Assembly (NCBI GenBank): GCA_020091685.1
Contig: CM034610.1
Location: 7,732,948 to 7,796,947 of the forward strand
DNA length: 64,000 nucleotides
DNA from: Lutjanus erythropterus
Taxonomy: Eukaryota; Chordata; Actinopteri; Lutjaniformes; Lutjanidae
Direction: 5' to 3'
Positions 22,620 through 34,870 of the stretch are shown in pieces. The notes beneath the pieces were generated by a model. The model made no database searches, was not told the origin of the DNA, and was given only the letters and a program-made list of their open reading frames with translations. The position numbers were made by a program, and so were the translations under genes. How positions within the stretch are numbered: the first letter of the stretch is position 1; the number at the start of each line of letters is the position of its first letter.

Positions 22620-23310
22620 CTATGGGTTCTTGCATACTGAAAATGTGGATACTTGTGACTGGACAGTCAGGACATTGACATGCATTCGAACAGCCTCTTC
22701 AGCAGACGGTGATGGAGCGGCAGGGCACATCAGTAGAGGGCACCACCTGTGTTTATAGACCCAGTTACAATATGTAAATTTTGTTCTATTGCCACATGCT
22801 TCGCCCTCTACTGGACTCTGTGGGTCGACTGGGTGAACCCGATGCCTGTACAGGCGACCACGACAAGCTAACAGCCCCAGCTCACTGACCACGACTGGCT
22901 AAAAGCTAGTCATGGCAGCCCTCCTACTCCTTAAGTAGTTGGGGAAGTTAATATTAGCATTAAACTGGTTGGAGTTCTTCTGCAACACGGGAGAATACAG
23001 CTGTAGTCTGCAAATTAGCCGTTGGCTGGAGAAAAGAGGCTGCAGACGCAGCAGAACGCTTCCTTATATACTCTGCCGCACATATATCGGTAGAAACGTC
23101 CAGGTGAGTACGTGCGTGCAATTGGAAGGAGCTTTTACCCATTAAATCCAATAGAGGGTGGAGCCTGTGTGAGACAGAGCGGCTGGGTGCTGTGGTTTTT
23201 AGCAAATGCTCCTGCAATGAGTAGGTGCAGGAGGAGGACTGACTCAATAAACCACAGTGCTCATGTTTATGGTAATGAAGGAATATGTCACCCATTACAC
23301 AATGTGACTT
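22620..23310. other. Probable unassigned repeat with a consensus splice donor
   Basis: CAGGTGAGTA at 23101-23110 is a perfect donor sequence, but the frame before it has no recognisable domain. Phrases such as TAGAGGGCACCACCTGTG and CCTCTACTGGACTC are typical of dispersed vertebrate repeats. I favour an old transposable element. Confidence 0.3.
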
Positions 23311-25121
23311 TAATAGTTTAATGGAGGAACAATACTTGGCAGGTTTGGTTCAATGTTGGCTTTGTTCTTTTCATGGGACGTGTTGACAAGAAAATATAGA
23401 ACATCATCAGACCAATGCTTTAATTAGCAGTGAAGGATCATTTAATGCCATTTTGTAGTTTTGAATGCATTTTTAAACAAAACCTGCATCTACATTGTGA
23501 AATACTGTCTGTTACACTTGTTCCTATTTAAATATAATGTAAAACATTGAACTCCACCCTGTAAATCATCCAGGCAGAGCAGGGAGACAGATGGTGGGTG
23601 CAGTGCGCTGGTTGAAGTGACCTCAGCTGAGCAGCCTGTCAGACACAACGACATCTTGTCTCCTGATTTTTCTCTTGAATACAAAGATTACAACAGTAAC
23701 GACAAGTGACTTAATAACACGTCAGATCAAACAACAGTCATTAATCAAAACTGCCTGCCTACTGTCTATGTCTCACTGAGACTGAGGCCTCTTATTATAT
23801 GGCTCAACACGCTCTAAGCGACTGTAGCTGTCAGTTTTTACGCATTTGTCCTGCACCTGCCAAACTATTCTTCCTGGAGCTGGAGTGACAGCACAGCAGC
23901 TGTTTGGCAAAAATCTGATTAAAAGTTAGAAAGGGAGGCATCTGTAAGTTTAGGATCAGACTAAAATCTGATCAAATTGTGCAAGTAGAAAAAAAAACCC
24001 ACACAGCTATACTTTGGGACAATATTTAAGAAACTGAAGCACATAATAGCCTGTGGACTCATTTCTATGCAAGGGACCTGGGATGAATTTTCTGGGAAAA
24101 TCCAAAGGATGTGACGTTTATGCACATTCCCATTCTCCTCCACTCCCCTAGACCACCAATAGTGTGCAAAACTAGCTAACATAAGCTAAGAAATGGAGTC
24201 AGCTAACATTTACAGACGACCCACCACAACACAAAGTCCAAAGTCAAAGCTAAGATTACTACAAAACATGCAAAGCAAGAAATTTATTCTGATACTGTCA
24301 GTCCCCCCCAGGAAGTTGTGTTGATGTGATTGCAACAATTGGCCGCACCACTCTTGGTGTGGACGCATACCGATAACTTGAGGCCTTGAGATTCTTTTGG
24401 AATCTCGCAATGATCTCGCAAATCCAACTTCCTCGCAAGAAAAATTTACTCCAACAATTTCATTGCAAAAAAGCCTGAAAAATTCATCACAATTTTTAAA
24501 GATGAGCTGCCATGAAATCAGACATTTTAGGCAACACAACACTCCCAAAAACAAAATCCTGGAGGGACTGTGCTGTGGTTTTAGCTGGCTAATTTTAGCT
24601 AATGTTAGCTTGTTTGATAATGCAGATAAATTTGCTAACTTGCTAACATAGCAACATTCTATCTTGAGTGGATAACGTCATCTAATTCATCCTGTCTCCT
24701 GGGCTGATCTGGTTCCATATAGAACCTTTCATGTTTGTATCAAATAACTTGCAAGTATATATTTGTATTTACAAAAAGTCACCATTTGTAGGACTATTTT
24801 TTACTTTTTATTGTAGGCAAATAGTACAGATGGAGGGGGTTTTCCTTTATTGTTTCCATAAACTTCACCCCATTAGATCTTTTTGTGATACAACTAAATT
24901 GAAAGAAGTTGTTGAAAATGATATATTTGAGTTTAATATTAAATCTGTGCCCTTCACTCAAGAGGGTGCAAACAATTAAAATCTGACAGATGGATAATAC
25001 TGAAGGACACAGTGTGAAAGTAATGGACAGAAGAGTGGCAGGGAAAGATGGATGAGGACAGTGAGGGATGGACAGATGAAGGGAGGAGAAGAGGGAGGTC
25101 TGACGTTGATTAATGACGCTC

Positions 25122-25124
<3 letters not shown>
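23311..25124. other. Unassigned; probable repeat near 24290-24650
   Basis: The AATCTCGCAATGATCTCGCAAATCC and GCTAATTTTAGCTAATGTTAGC phrases suggest decayed fish repeats. No gene is seen. Confidence 0.35.

Positions 25125-25187
<63 letters not shown>
25125..25187 (+). repeat. (GT)n microsatellite, about 30 units
   Basis: Near-perfect GT run ending in GTGCGTG. The poly-Thr/His and poly-Val/Cys frames over it are artefacts. Confidence 0.97.
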
Positions 25188-25699
25188 ATGTGAGGAAGTG
25201 TCTCATTATTGTTGTTCACCAACCACAGTGTGACAGGCTTGTTGGGGCCTTTATTAAACTTTTTAGTATTTCTCAATGTAATCTTAATATAACTATAGGC
25301 TACACTGGTAAAATGAACACATATGGGGACTGAACATATTTCTTAAGTCACAGTTAAGGGACTGTCTGAAAATGATTAGGTGGGAAGAGAGGGCACAAAA
25401 GAATCTTTTAACTCTTTTCACATGCCAGATTTATATTTTATTTCATTCTGTCCTTGGGAGGTTATTGTAAAAGACAGAAAGAAAAACAAATACATAAATA
25501 AAGTTATATCAAATGATGGTTTCTGTGTGTGTCATGGGTCATAAATGTGCATTTGGCCTTATGCAGAGAACAAGTATCCCATGTCTGTTTTTCTACTTTG
25601 ATTTCCTCTGAATCAAATCTTAGGACCAGATAAACATGTATCTTAAAAGTTTTAGTGTCTGAAAGTTATCTCTCCAGGGAGTGTAGTTTTTCACCACAG
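25188..25699. other. Unassigned non-coding stretch
   Basis: Nothing recognised. Confidence 0.35.
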
Positions 25700-26155
25700 T
25701 GCGTCACATCTTCACCTAAATTATGACACAAAAGCAGAAGGAAACAGTGAAGGAAAATGTGTCATATGACGCCCACTCCCACCAAAATAGTCCTTCAAAT
25801 TAAATGTGTGTCCATGCGGTCTTTCGACATAATATGTTTGTGCCTTCCAGAACTGTTGCAAATCATTTATGATGTGACAACCATAGGTTAAGGTTTGGCT
25901 AGGTTTAGACACAAAAACGACTTGGTTAGGTTTAGGGAAACATTATGATTTGGTTTAAAAGGGCTTCATTAAGGTTAGGTGGCTTTTGCTGTCATGGTTA
26001 CAATAAAGACCATGTGGTTAATGATTGGGAACGATCTTGGTCATGGCTAAAAAACCCATTCACAGTCAGTTGGAAATGGGAGAAAAACAGATCTCCCATG
26101 CTAAAGTCAGATGTTTACTCATCCGTCCACACAGACCTCCTCCCTATGCAGCCTT
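25700..26155 (+). repeat. Dispersed 'GGTTAGGTTTAGG' fish repeat
   Basis: TAGGTTAAGGTTTGGCTAGG, then ACGACTTGGTTAGGTTTAGGG and GACCATGTGGTTAATGATTGG, followed by a CAGATCTCCCATG-AAAGTCAGATGTTT part, match a repeat frequent in percomorph genomes. It is not telomeric: the TTAGG units are not in tandem. Confidence 0.7.
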
Positions 26156-27609
26156 AGCTGTCCAACAATAACATCATCTGATGTCCTCCTTTGCTTCTGT
26201 CAGCATTTCATCATGGCTTCTACAGTTTTGTCACTTATCATTTTTGTACCATCAAAAATTTCTAAATGATAAGCAGCTTGGAGTTGCAGCTTGAGAGATC
26301 TTCATAGGTCCACCCAAACCCAATACAACTAGATTCTACCCATCTGGGTCAGTTTATCATTACATGTAATATCAGAGTGGACCCAAGACGACCCAGCCAG
26401 TAACTGACAGTGCTGTTGTGTTTGATCAATATTTTTGACAAAAAGCATGGGATTGTATGGATTATAGATGGGCACCAGTCAGGAGAAGGCTTGGTGCGGT
26501 TGGTGGGTAAGATGCACAGTAAAAAAACAGAGACAACTCAAAAGGCAACGTACTGCAATAGATTTTTAAGTTCTGAGACGTACTCAAATTCTCAAGTTTG
26601 AAATAAACTTTAAAAAAGTTCTTCTGACCTAGAATCTTTAGTTACTAAAATAAATTGGCCACAGTTAGCTGATTTGTCATTATTCTGCCTGAATATCGAA
26701 GGGTTCAAATTGGAAAATATAAAAATTTTAACCATCATTTTTAATGCCATTTTTGGGGTTTCTAAAGCTCAAAGATTTAGTTTAAGTTTATTTAAAGAAA
26801 GGAAAGTTAATTATCTCAACAAAAGATTAGTAATTGGTGAGTTGGGCTAAAAACTCAAAAATCTATTTCAGTACAGTGCCTGCAATTTTTGAGTTTTCTC
26901 AACATTTTTGCATATTTTTCAGACAAAGCGCAAACATTGGCTCTCGATAAGGCCTTACACATTTCTTCTCACCGCTAGATGCCACTAAATCCCACACACT
27001 GGTCCTTTAATTTAATTAAAGGTCCTTAAATTTAATTTGGTAAAACTATTATTTCTGTGATAAAACTGGAACTTTCTTTTTTCCACTTATCTTTACAAAC
27101 TCACATTATGAAAGTTTATTTTATGCTCGCATGAAATTATTGTCTGTAGTGTCACTTTGACTCCAAAACACCTCCAACCAATTCAGTTCGAAGGCATGAA
27201 CAAACTTCTGAAGGCCGTGACCTCTGCTCGGCAAACTTCCTGTCATTACCCGACCAGATGATAACATCCTGATGACATCACCGCTCATCCATCATTTGAC
27301 TGGCTGGAGCGCCCCTGCAGTGATTGCGAGGCCATTGATAGTGATTGGTGATTGTGGCGGGATACTGATTATGGTAAGCACTCCAGCAATTGTGTACCGA
27401 TTGTGTGTGTGTGCGTGTACGGTAAATGATGCTCCAGTCAGTCAGCTGTAGAGATGTGTTCGCATAAAAACGTGATTACTGTTCAACCTGGTGACCCTAA
27501 CCATGAACCCTGACAACTGCACGGCTGCTTCCTCTTCCTTTTCTTCACCCCCTGTTTGTCTCTTTGCCATCTCATCCTTTCCATTTCCCCATTTTTCTTC
27601 AGTTAAGAG
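26156..27609. other. Unassigned non-coding stretch
   Basis: No gene is recognised. About 27230-27400 (CCATTGATAGTGATTGGTGATTG, CTGATTATGGTAAGC) is non-repetitive-looking and carries several homeodomain-like ATTG/ATTA words, but nothing firmer can be said. Confidence 0.35.
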
Positions 27610-28903
27610 CAGCGTTTCCCAAACATAGGGTTGGGATTCAAAATGGGTCACCAATCTGTTTTCACTGGATTGCCAACTGATTTCTCCTAAGTCCTGCCCC
27701 TTTTCGCTCTGTACTCTGTACAATAACATTTGAATAAATCTGGAGCTACGGTCAACTTTCTCTAGTCCTGTTTCTTTTACTTAGATATCTTGTGTGCTAG
27801 TCCTGTCTCTGTCAAAAAGAAAACCAAATTTTGAAAACAGAAAAAGGATATTGTTGGGGAACTTGTAAAAGTGACATATATTCGCATCTTAAGTGAGCTA
27901 ATGTCCTCAAAATGCTAGCTAACTAGCTATCTAAACTCAACTACTATCAATCATAAGCTAACTAGGTAACAAGTGTAGATCAATCATTAGCTAACTCACG
28001 TTTTGCTAATATTAGCTACCTTGGATGTGACTTTATGTCATTTTTACAGGGAGGAAGAAAGTTGACCGAGGTACCAGGTTTGCTGTTTTTGGAGCACAGA
28101 GCAAAAAGGGCCGGGACTTAGGAAGGGTCAGTTGGCAGAGTAAAATGTGACTGTATATCCTGAAATAGTGACAAGAGGCACAGAATGAGAGACAACGTTC
28201 AACAAAGGATAGAAGAACGCTAAAACACTGTGGTAAAGTACAGTCGGGGTCTAGAAATGTAACAGCCACTTCACTAATGGTCAAAACTGTAAAGGCTATC
28301 GACATACACCACCATCTTCTGAACAGACACATTTCAAACACTAACAAAAAAGTAACATTTGCATTTAGGAACATATAACAACAAACTTTAACAGATAGTT
28401 CACTGTTTCCCTGTGAAACTCCAGCAGTGTTTTGTGGACTAATGAACTAAACCTGGCCTTCAATCAGCATGAGGGTGAGTAGGTAATGACTGAATTTTCA
28501 TTTTTGGGTGAACTATCCCTTTGACTACTCAGTCCAGCACTAGACATGATAGCAAATGAGGCCTGACACTAAAATATTTAAGTATGAAGCCTCACTTTAA
28601 TCTGCTCCCGTGACTGCATTACGCTGTTAATACAAACTCAACATTTTGTGCATCCATTTCAAATTAAAAGTCCTCTAGTGTTTTAGTTGACAGTACAAAT
28701 TAGTCATGAGGTAATAAGAAACTTTACATTACTCTCAGCAAATTTGATTATTTTATGATGGAATAAATACCTTTCACATATATTTTATATTCATTATTTT
28801 GTTCTTTATGAGTTTATAAATATTGTAGGAATTCATCATGTATTTCTGTAAAAGACCAACTTTTTTTTTTAGATCTCAAGCTGAAAAAGTTTGAAAACAC
28901 TTG
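27610..28903 (+). mobile_element. hAT-type non-autonomous element with 7/8 target duplication
   Basis: The left end is CAGCGTTTCCCAAAC. The right end, read inward, is CAAGTGTTTTCAAAC. Both are like hAT termini. The 8 bases outside them are GTTAAGAG (27602-27609) and GTTTAGAG (28904-28911), matching at 7 of 8, which fits an aged hAT target duplication. The 1294-bp interior has no transposase frame. About 27686-28040 is shared with a second copy at 34262-34590, and 28420-28512 looks like another repeat. Confidence 0.7.
28420..28512 (+). repeat. Terminal fragment of another DNA repeat
   Basis: GAGGGTGAGTAGGTAATGACTG and TTTTTGGGTGAACTATCCCTTT are a well-known fish repeat terminus. It sits inside the hAT-type element, either as part of it or as a nested fragment. 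Confidence 0.6.
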
Positions 28904-28911
28904 GTTTAGAG

Positions 28912-29817
28912 TTACAGATGCTGTTTGGTAAAATAAACCACTGTTAAACATGTCTCATCATCCTCAAGAAACATCTTTTTAAGTCTGTGTTGTCATGACC
29001 ACGAGCTCAAGAGCAAGTCCTCGAGATCACGCCGCCTCAAATGTTGTGGTCAGACCTTGGGTAATAACATCTGACCGTGCAGACACACAGTACTCACCAC
29101 AGTTGCACTTGATTATAGCGTTTGTTGTGTTGGGAGGTTTGAAATAACTCCCTCTGGTCTTGGTTTCAAGAAAATATTAGTTTGGCTATCATTTCTTTCC
29201 ATTTATTACAATGGAACAAACGTGATTTTCAAACCACAGTCATGGGCTGCTCAAGGCTTGGTTGCACCATCATGGAACTGTGCTAACCACAAAGCCAAAA
29301 AAGATACTTAAAACTGACCCTGCACCCCGCAAAACTCGTTCAACCTTTCCCCTAAATCCTCTCTCAAGTGAAAAATGAGTGGAAATGAATACAAATCCCC
29401 CACAATCCTCTTTGGCTCTATCCCTCCCCCCGGTTCTGGGTTGCTTTTTGCAATCGCAGTGCACACGCGCACACATACTTTGACTACACAACTGTATTTA
29501 ACACCTCTAGCTCCCCCTCCTCCCTGTGTATCCACCCCACCCTGACTCTCCTGTGTGTCTTTTCACCCAGTGTGCTGTGAGCCAAACTGCTGTAGGCCAG
29601 AAACACCCCGTTAGCGGAGAGAGCGACAGAGAGGGGAAGCTAATTGCTCTGGATGAACAACTGCCTGGTGATACTGAACATTTAGTTTTAAAGCCTGTAA
29701 TAACCTTTTTCCACCCCTGGCTTACCTTTCGTTAAAAACGCCTGTTCGTAGGTACAGAGGGCTTTTACTGGGTGATCAGCTGAGACAGACAAGGAGGAAC
29801 AAGAGGATAATTTAAAG
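28912..29817. other. Unassigned non-coding stretch
   Basis: No gene is recognised. The minus-strand frames at 29270-29535 overlap each other and show no domain. Confidence 0.35.
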
Positions 29818-30210
29818 CAGGGTTTGACATTAACCATACACCAATGGCCCATGGCCACATATACTTATACCATACCACCAGGTCTATGCAATGTGACCCC
29901 TTTGGCGGTCAAGTTTTATCCCCATACTCCAAGCTTTTGCCATCACGTTACAGGTCCACAACATCCTGATTCCTTTGCTCCTTTTAGCTCAATATTGTAC
30001 AAAAACAGCTAATGGTACTCATTTCTGGCTAGCTGTGAATATGTGGGGGCTGCTAAAGTATGGTTTTATTAAGTCTATTCTAACTACTAATGCAATCCTT
30101 ACAGAAGAGCCAGAAACTATTAAAAAAAAAAAAAGGAAACAACGAAAAAGTCTAGTTCTTTTTTTAACTGTTTTATTTTCTAGGCCGCTTGAGGGCAGCA
30201 GCACTAGCTG
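29818..30210 (+). repeat. Dispersed repeat, copy 1 (pair with 48286-48950)
   Basis: It begins CAGGGTTTGACATTAACC. The core ATTCCTTTGCTCCTTTTAG, the GGGGCTGCTAAAGTATGGTTT phrase and ACAGAAGAGCCAGAAAC recur in the same order at 48286-48880. The start resembles a hAT terminus (CAGGGCTTGACATTAAC). A13 lies at 30122-30134. Confidence 0.75.
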
Positions 30211-30394
30211 TAAACACAAAATTGACATTTGATCATCTTTTAAAGTTTATAATGGCAAACTTGTTAGCAGCACAGCCACATATTTCTGGGCACCATGTGA
30301 ATGTAAATCAAACGTCCAATGTCTTTTATCTCTGTTTTGGTCTCCACCAACTCCTTGATGAAATATCTGCCTCTTTTAAATGCTCCATTGTCTT

Positions 30395-30775
30395 CTAGGG
30401 GCGTCAGAAAATGTAGATACACTTGAATATCATGATATTATGCTTTCTGATACTGTATCGAATTTTAGAAACACTATATCATTATATCAAGATACACGCA
30501 AAGATTTGTGGCAGTGGTTCATTTTGTTTTGTGTCTAAATCGCTGACCGCTAGATGGCACTTTTGCTGTCTATATTTTCACTGTTATTATATTATTGCAT
30601 AAAAAGAAAACTTTAAATTAAGATTTCATACATATAGCGTGCCCTTTATACAATGTGGGTTTTCCTAAAATTAGATTTAAAAATAGCAATATATCACCTT
30701 GCATACAGTGTCCCAATAAATCGCAATATATTGAACTGTCATCCCTGCACTGTGATACGTATCATATTGCAAGAT
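30395..30775 (+). repeat. Dispersed repeat with 'GATA / CAATATAT' phrases
   Basis: TGTAGATACACTTGAATATC, ATCGCTGACCGCTAGATGGCA and CCCAATAAATCGCAATATATTG, then TGTGATACGTATCATATTGC, match a repeat common in teleosts. Confidence 0.6.
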
Positions 30776-32107
30776 TTTCTTTGTCTGGTGTTTGGTGCTT
30801 AATGGTGCACAGTGGGAGGAATGCTGGTGGGGAGAGGCTCTGTAGTGGGCACTGGTGAGAAGAGGCAAAGAACTCAAAACCAAAGAGGAAGGTGACAGGA
30901 ACCTAAAGAGCTTTGTGAAATAAAAGACTGCAAGACAGATGCTGAGCTGGCCATCTTGCTGTTGGTCTTTTCAGCAATATTAGCTGGCTTGGTACGCCTT
31001 GTGTTGTTGCACTTGCTTGATGTTTGGCTGGGTTAGCAAAGTTGTTGACTAGCTAGTTTTTGATCATAAGTAGCTGATGTAATCACATCAAATGCATGTG
31101 TACAGCTGTGCATATTTATGACAGTGGTGTATAAGTGAGTTGCACAATGAAGAAGATACCAAATCTTGCATAATGCTGCTTAAGGAATTACAACTTCAAC
31201 CGAACAAATATACATCTTTGCAACCCAACAGCACACCAGCTGATTCCAGTTACTTGTCTCCTCTTTTCATAAAAATATGTCCTAATCTGAGAAGTCAGCC
31301 GCCTGGCTGGAATGAAAACTCACTCTCGGAACGTTTGGCACATGTTTGATAATGACTGCCACGCGTAATCAATCCCATCCTACCTTTTATGATCCCCAAA
31401 TGAACCCTTAGCTTTTTGAGCTTTGTGCAAGACACTGGCAAAGAGCTGAGGGTCAAACTGAGAAGGAAAACAAGACTCTGTGGTTATCTCCCAAGGCACA
31501 AGCAAGCAGAGAAAGAGATGTCAAAGTAATCTCAGAAAATTAAGATTGTCTTCCTGATAAAACAAAAAGGAAAATTGGGTGGACATCACCTTAATAATAG
31601 AATCAAGCCCATGCACTCATGTCCACCAGAGACCATGTGTGTGTCCAAGAGATGGATATTATCCGCTTCACTGACTACCTCTCTCTCTGCTAAAATGTTG
31701 TTTCACAGTCCAACAGACGATCGGGTTTCCGAGCTGCAATCTGTGGTGAGCAATGTGTTGCCAATAACAGCGTTCACATGAGTCTTGATACTTGCCCCAG
31801 TGAATGCCAATGCCTAATTTTAATTACGGGAAACCTCTTGGTTCGCCAACAGCTTTATCACTTCTAATTGCCCCTGTTTCGAAACTATGTTGTGTCCACC
31901 GTTGAGCAACACTGAGCCTCTTTTTGGAAGGTGCAGCGATAGATATTTGGGAGTTTATCTGGTGTCCTGCATGAACACTCCCCAAATGTTCCTCGTCACA
32001 TCCAATGATAACTACGTGTGTCCAAACATTCTCTGGAGGATGGAGAAGCTCTGCAAGGATATAGCTGAAAGAGAATAAGCGACAAAGGGAGTTGTCCACC
32101 GTGGATG
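30776..32107. other. Unassigned non-coding stretch
   Basis: No gene or repeat is recognised. About 31330-31400 (TGACTGCCACGCGTAATCAATCC) looks non-repetitive and would be the first place to check for conservation. Frames of 63-91 codons show no domain. Confidence 0.35.
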
Positions 32108-32762
32108 CACTCTTAGAAACAAGGGTTCCAAAAGGGTTCTACTCAGAGGCTTTTGCTTATTAATGACCCTTTTTTGAAGAAAGGGTTAGTCGAGGGTCCT
32201 TGGTAACAACAGGTTTTTCATTAAGAACCCTTTTCCTCCAAAGAATTGTTTTGGAAGAAAGTGAAAAGGGATTGATGAGATCCCTTTTCATCAAGGATTA
32301 TTTATACTGTAATATAAAAGGGTTCTTGGTAGAACCCCTTGGGTGGATTTGTAGATAAAACACTTGGAATAGGAAAGAGTTATTAGTAGATACAGCTGGG
32401 AAGGTTCAAGATGAAATCCTTGTAATATGAAAAGGGTTCTCGGTAAAACCCACTGGGTGGGTTCTGGATGAAATCCTACTATAAAAAGGGTTCTTAGTAG
32501 AACCCCTTGGATGGTTTCTGGGTAGAAGCATTAAGCCATGGAAGGGTTCTCTGTAGAATCTCTTTTAGGATGTTCTGGGTGAAACCTTTCACAGATGTTT
32601 CTAGGTTTAATCCTTTTTTTTTCTTTTGCGTTCTGGGTAGACCTGCTTGACAGGATGGAAGGGTGGAAATGGGACCATTATAACAGCCAAAAAGGGTTCT
32701 CCTTTGGGGACAAGCCAGGGAACCTTTTATGGTTCTAGTTAGCACCTTTATTTCTAAGACTG
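32108..32762 (+). mobile_element. GGTTCT-rich non-autonomous element, copy A
   Basis: Terminal inverted repeats are visible: CACTCTTAGAAACAAGGGTT at the left, and CAGTCTTAGAAATAAAGGTG when the right end is read inward. The interior is a string of degenerate phrases such as AAAGGGTTCTTGGTAGAACCCC and GGGTTCTGGATGAAATCC spaced by a few tens of bases. No protein is encoded; the 216-codon minus-strand frame across it is an artefact. The flanking octamers (CGTGGATG and TATGCCTG) match at only 4 of 8, so no clear target duplication. Confidence 0.8.
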
Positions 32763-34261
32763 TATGCCTGAGATGCTGAGCACAGAGATACATCTTATGA
32801 TCATTAAGCAGATACAGTGAAGGCAGCATTATCTGAGGAGTGTGGAATATAATGAATGGCTGATACAGTAGAGAAGATGAGACCCCATGGGAGAGGGGGA
32901 AAGAAGAGGAGCCTGGGGATGAAGAGACAGGAAAATAGATTACAGAGAGAGAGTCTGACGGAGGAAATATAGGAAAATACCAGAGGGTGAAAGGTGGAAA
33001 AACAGCAGAGAAAAGCAGAGGATACGGTGTCCTCTGGAAGGTCAAGAAAGGAAATGTTGATATGCTTTGCAGAAAGCTCTCCCTGAAATACCATCTTCTC
33101 CCGAATCTAAGGACACATGCGGGATGAGAAGTCAAGAAAGGCAAAAAGTGCGTTCTTAGACCCGCAGCTGCAGCGTCTTACACACGTCCGGCAAACCAAA
33201 AGCCTACCGTAGCCTTGCTATAACAAGCGGCAAGATGATGAGGTGCCTATGAGGTAGAAGTGCAGAAGGAAAGAGAGAGAGGAAGGGCTGGATAAGACGG
33301 CAGGATCAAAGTCAGATTCAAACCGGATAGCTCTCCTCAAACCCTCCCGTCACTTTGGGTCACCCTATGAGCTTTGTCACCTTATGAATTCTCGTGGAGC
33401 GTTTTATGACTTTTTATGATTTCCATCCTTTGCCAGAGCCACACCCTGACGCAATGTGCAGCACTTTCAAATGGAAGTTTCTAAGTTGGTGTACATGTAT
33501 AACACCAATATAACTTCCTCTCTCCGGGTTACTTACCTTTAAATGAAATCCCTCATATTTCCCCGAGGTGTCCGATGCCATGAGCTGAGCTCAGACAGCC
33601 AGCTCACATGATTGAGGTCTGATCCCCCTGTCAGCTCACAGTCCCGCACACACAAACACACACTTGTAATCACATAGGCTAACACTCTCACCCACCCTGT
33701 GGGCCGATAGGGATCATGTTTGTCCACCCTGGAGTGTGTGATGGGGTGCTAAGTTGGCCTACTGTGGAGCAGTCCGAGTCCCTTTATTGACGCACACTGA
33801 GGCCTTATAATGAAATATTAGAGTCTCCTTCAGTTACACCATGCTGCCTGCGTTAACACTGCCCCTAATGATATGAACTCAAGTGAATAAGCCTCTGTAG
33901 TATGTGTTCATGAGGATAATCCAACATTTTACTTACTTAAGGTGCGTTCAAATAGAAAGCAAAGCTAATCTTTTGTATTAGAGGCTGACACATCATAATG
34001 GAACTGGGACAGGACACCAAAAAAAGTTGATTGGAACGGGAATTATAATATAACAACAGATCATTTTTTTATGTATTCAAAAAGCATATGTAATGTCATG
34101 TGTGGACTGTGGATTGATGGGAATGGGAATTCTGTCATGGGATTAGGATGGGACAGGAGTGAAAATCCACTCCTGTGTCACCCTCTGTTACATATAAGGT
34201 CGATACCAACCATAAATAGACATTAAATTTGTGTCATTTGCACCAGTTAAAAAAGAAAATA
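32763..34261. other. Unassigned; purine-rich patch 32850-33060
   Basis: No gene is recognised. A minus-strand AAAGGTAAGTAACCC at about 33527-33541 is a good splice-donor match, but the frame ending there has no domain. Confidence 0.35.
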
Positions 34262-34590
34262 TTCACTGTTCTGACGTCCTGCCCCTTTTTGCTGTATCCT
34301 CCAATAACCTTCAAGCAAATTTGGTAACCAGTGAATCCTCAATCACCTTTCTCCTGTCCTGTGTCCTGCTAAACCTGTCTCTGTTGAAAAGAAAAAGAAA
34401 TTCTGAAGATGGTTAAAAGGTGTTGCTGAAAGACCTGTGGAAAGACATATAATCACATCTGAAGTTAGCTCATGTTAGCAAAACATAACCACAACATAAT
34501 GTAACTAGCTGGCTAATGATTGATGGAAATTTAGCTATTTAACAAGCATTTTGCTAGCATTAGCTATTTAATGTAACTAGGCGTGACAAT
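34262..34590 (+). repeat. Second copy of the 27686-28040 repeat segment
   Basis: GTCCTGCCCCTTTTTGCTGTA, then AACCTGTCTCTGTTGAAAAG, GTGTTGCTGAAAGACCTGTGG and TTAGCTCATGTTAGCAAAA, then further GCTAGC/TTAGCTA phrases, follow the same order as in the hAT-type element at 27.7-28.0 kb. It is diverged, and its own termini are not found. Confidence 0.75.
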
Positions 34591-34870
34591 AACTAATTTC
34601 ACGATAAACTACACTAAATTTCCCAATAATTGGTCTTACTGTTTCAAATTTGAATTGTCATGATAACTGTGTTTGATTACCGTGCTTTGAAAAACTCACA
34701 AAATAGTGTCCAGCATCATCTAAAGTTAGCAACAGGCTCTCTGACGCAGTCACAGCAGCAACGCGGGTTTGTTTTGCATATGAAAACACAGCAAAGGACA
34801 TGATGACATTTCAAATCGTTGAGGTTGCCAGTGTAAAACTTGGTGACATGATTTCAGTATATAACCAACA
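34590..34870 (+). repeat. Probable dispersed repeat ('ACGATAAACTA' type)
   Basis: GTGACAATAACTAATTTCACGATAAAC followed by TTGTCATGATAACTG resembles a fish repeat with alternating GATAA phrases. Confidence 0.45.

Noticed and set aside
25880-26000. GGTTAGG-type words suggesting interstitial telomere
   Set aside because: Not in tandem; they belong to a dispersed repeat.
32494-33144. 216-codon minus-strand frame, the longest in the window
   Set aside because: It runs from a purine-rich patch into the GGTTCT element. It has compositional bias, no domain and no splice support.
33527-33727. Minus-strand donor AAAGGTAAGTAACCC with a 62-codon frame
   Set aside because: A good donor match alone; no acceptor, domain or protein-like frame around it.
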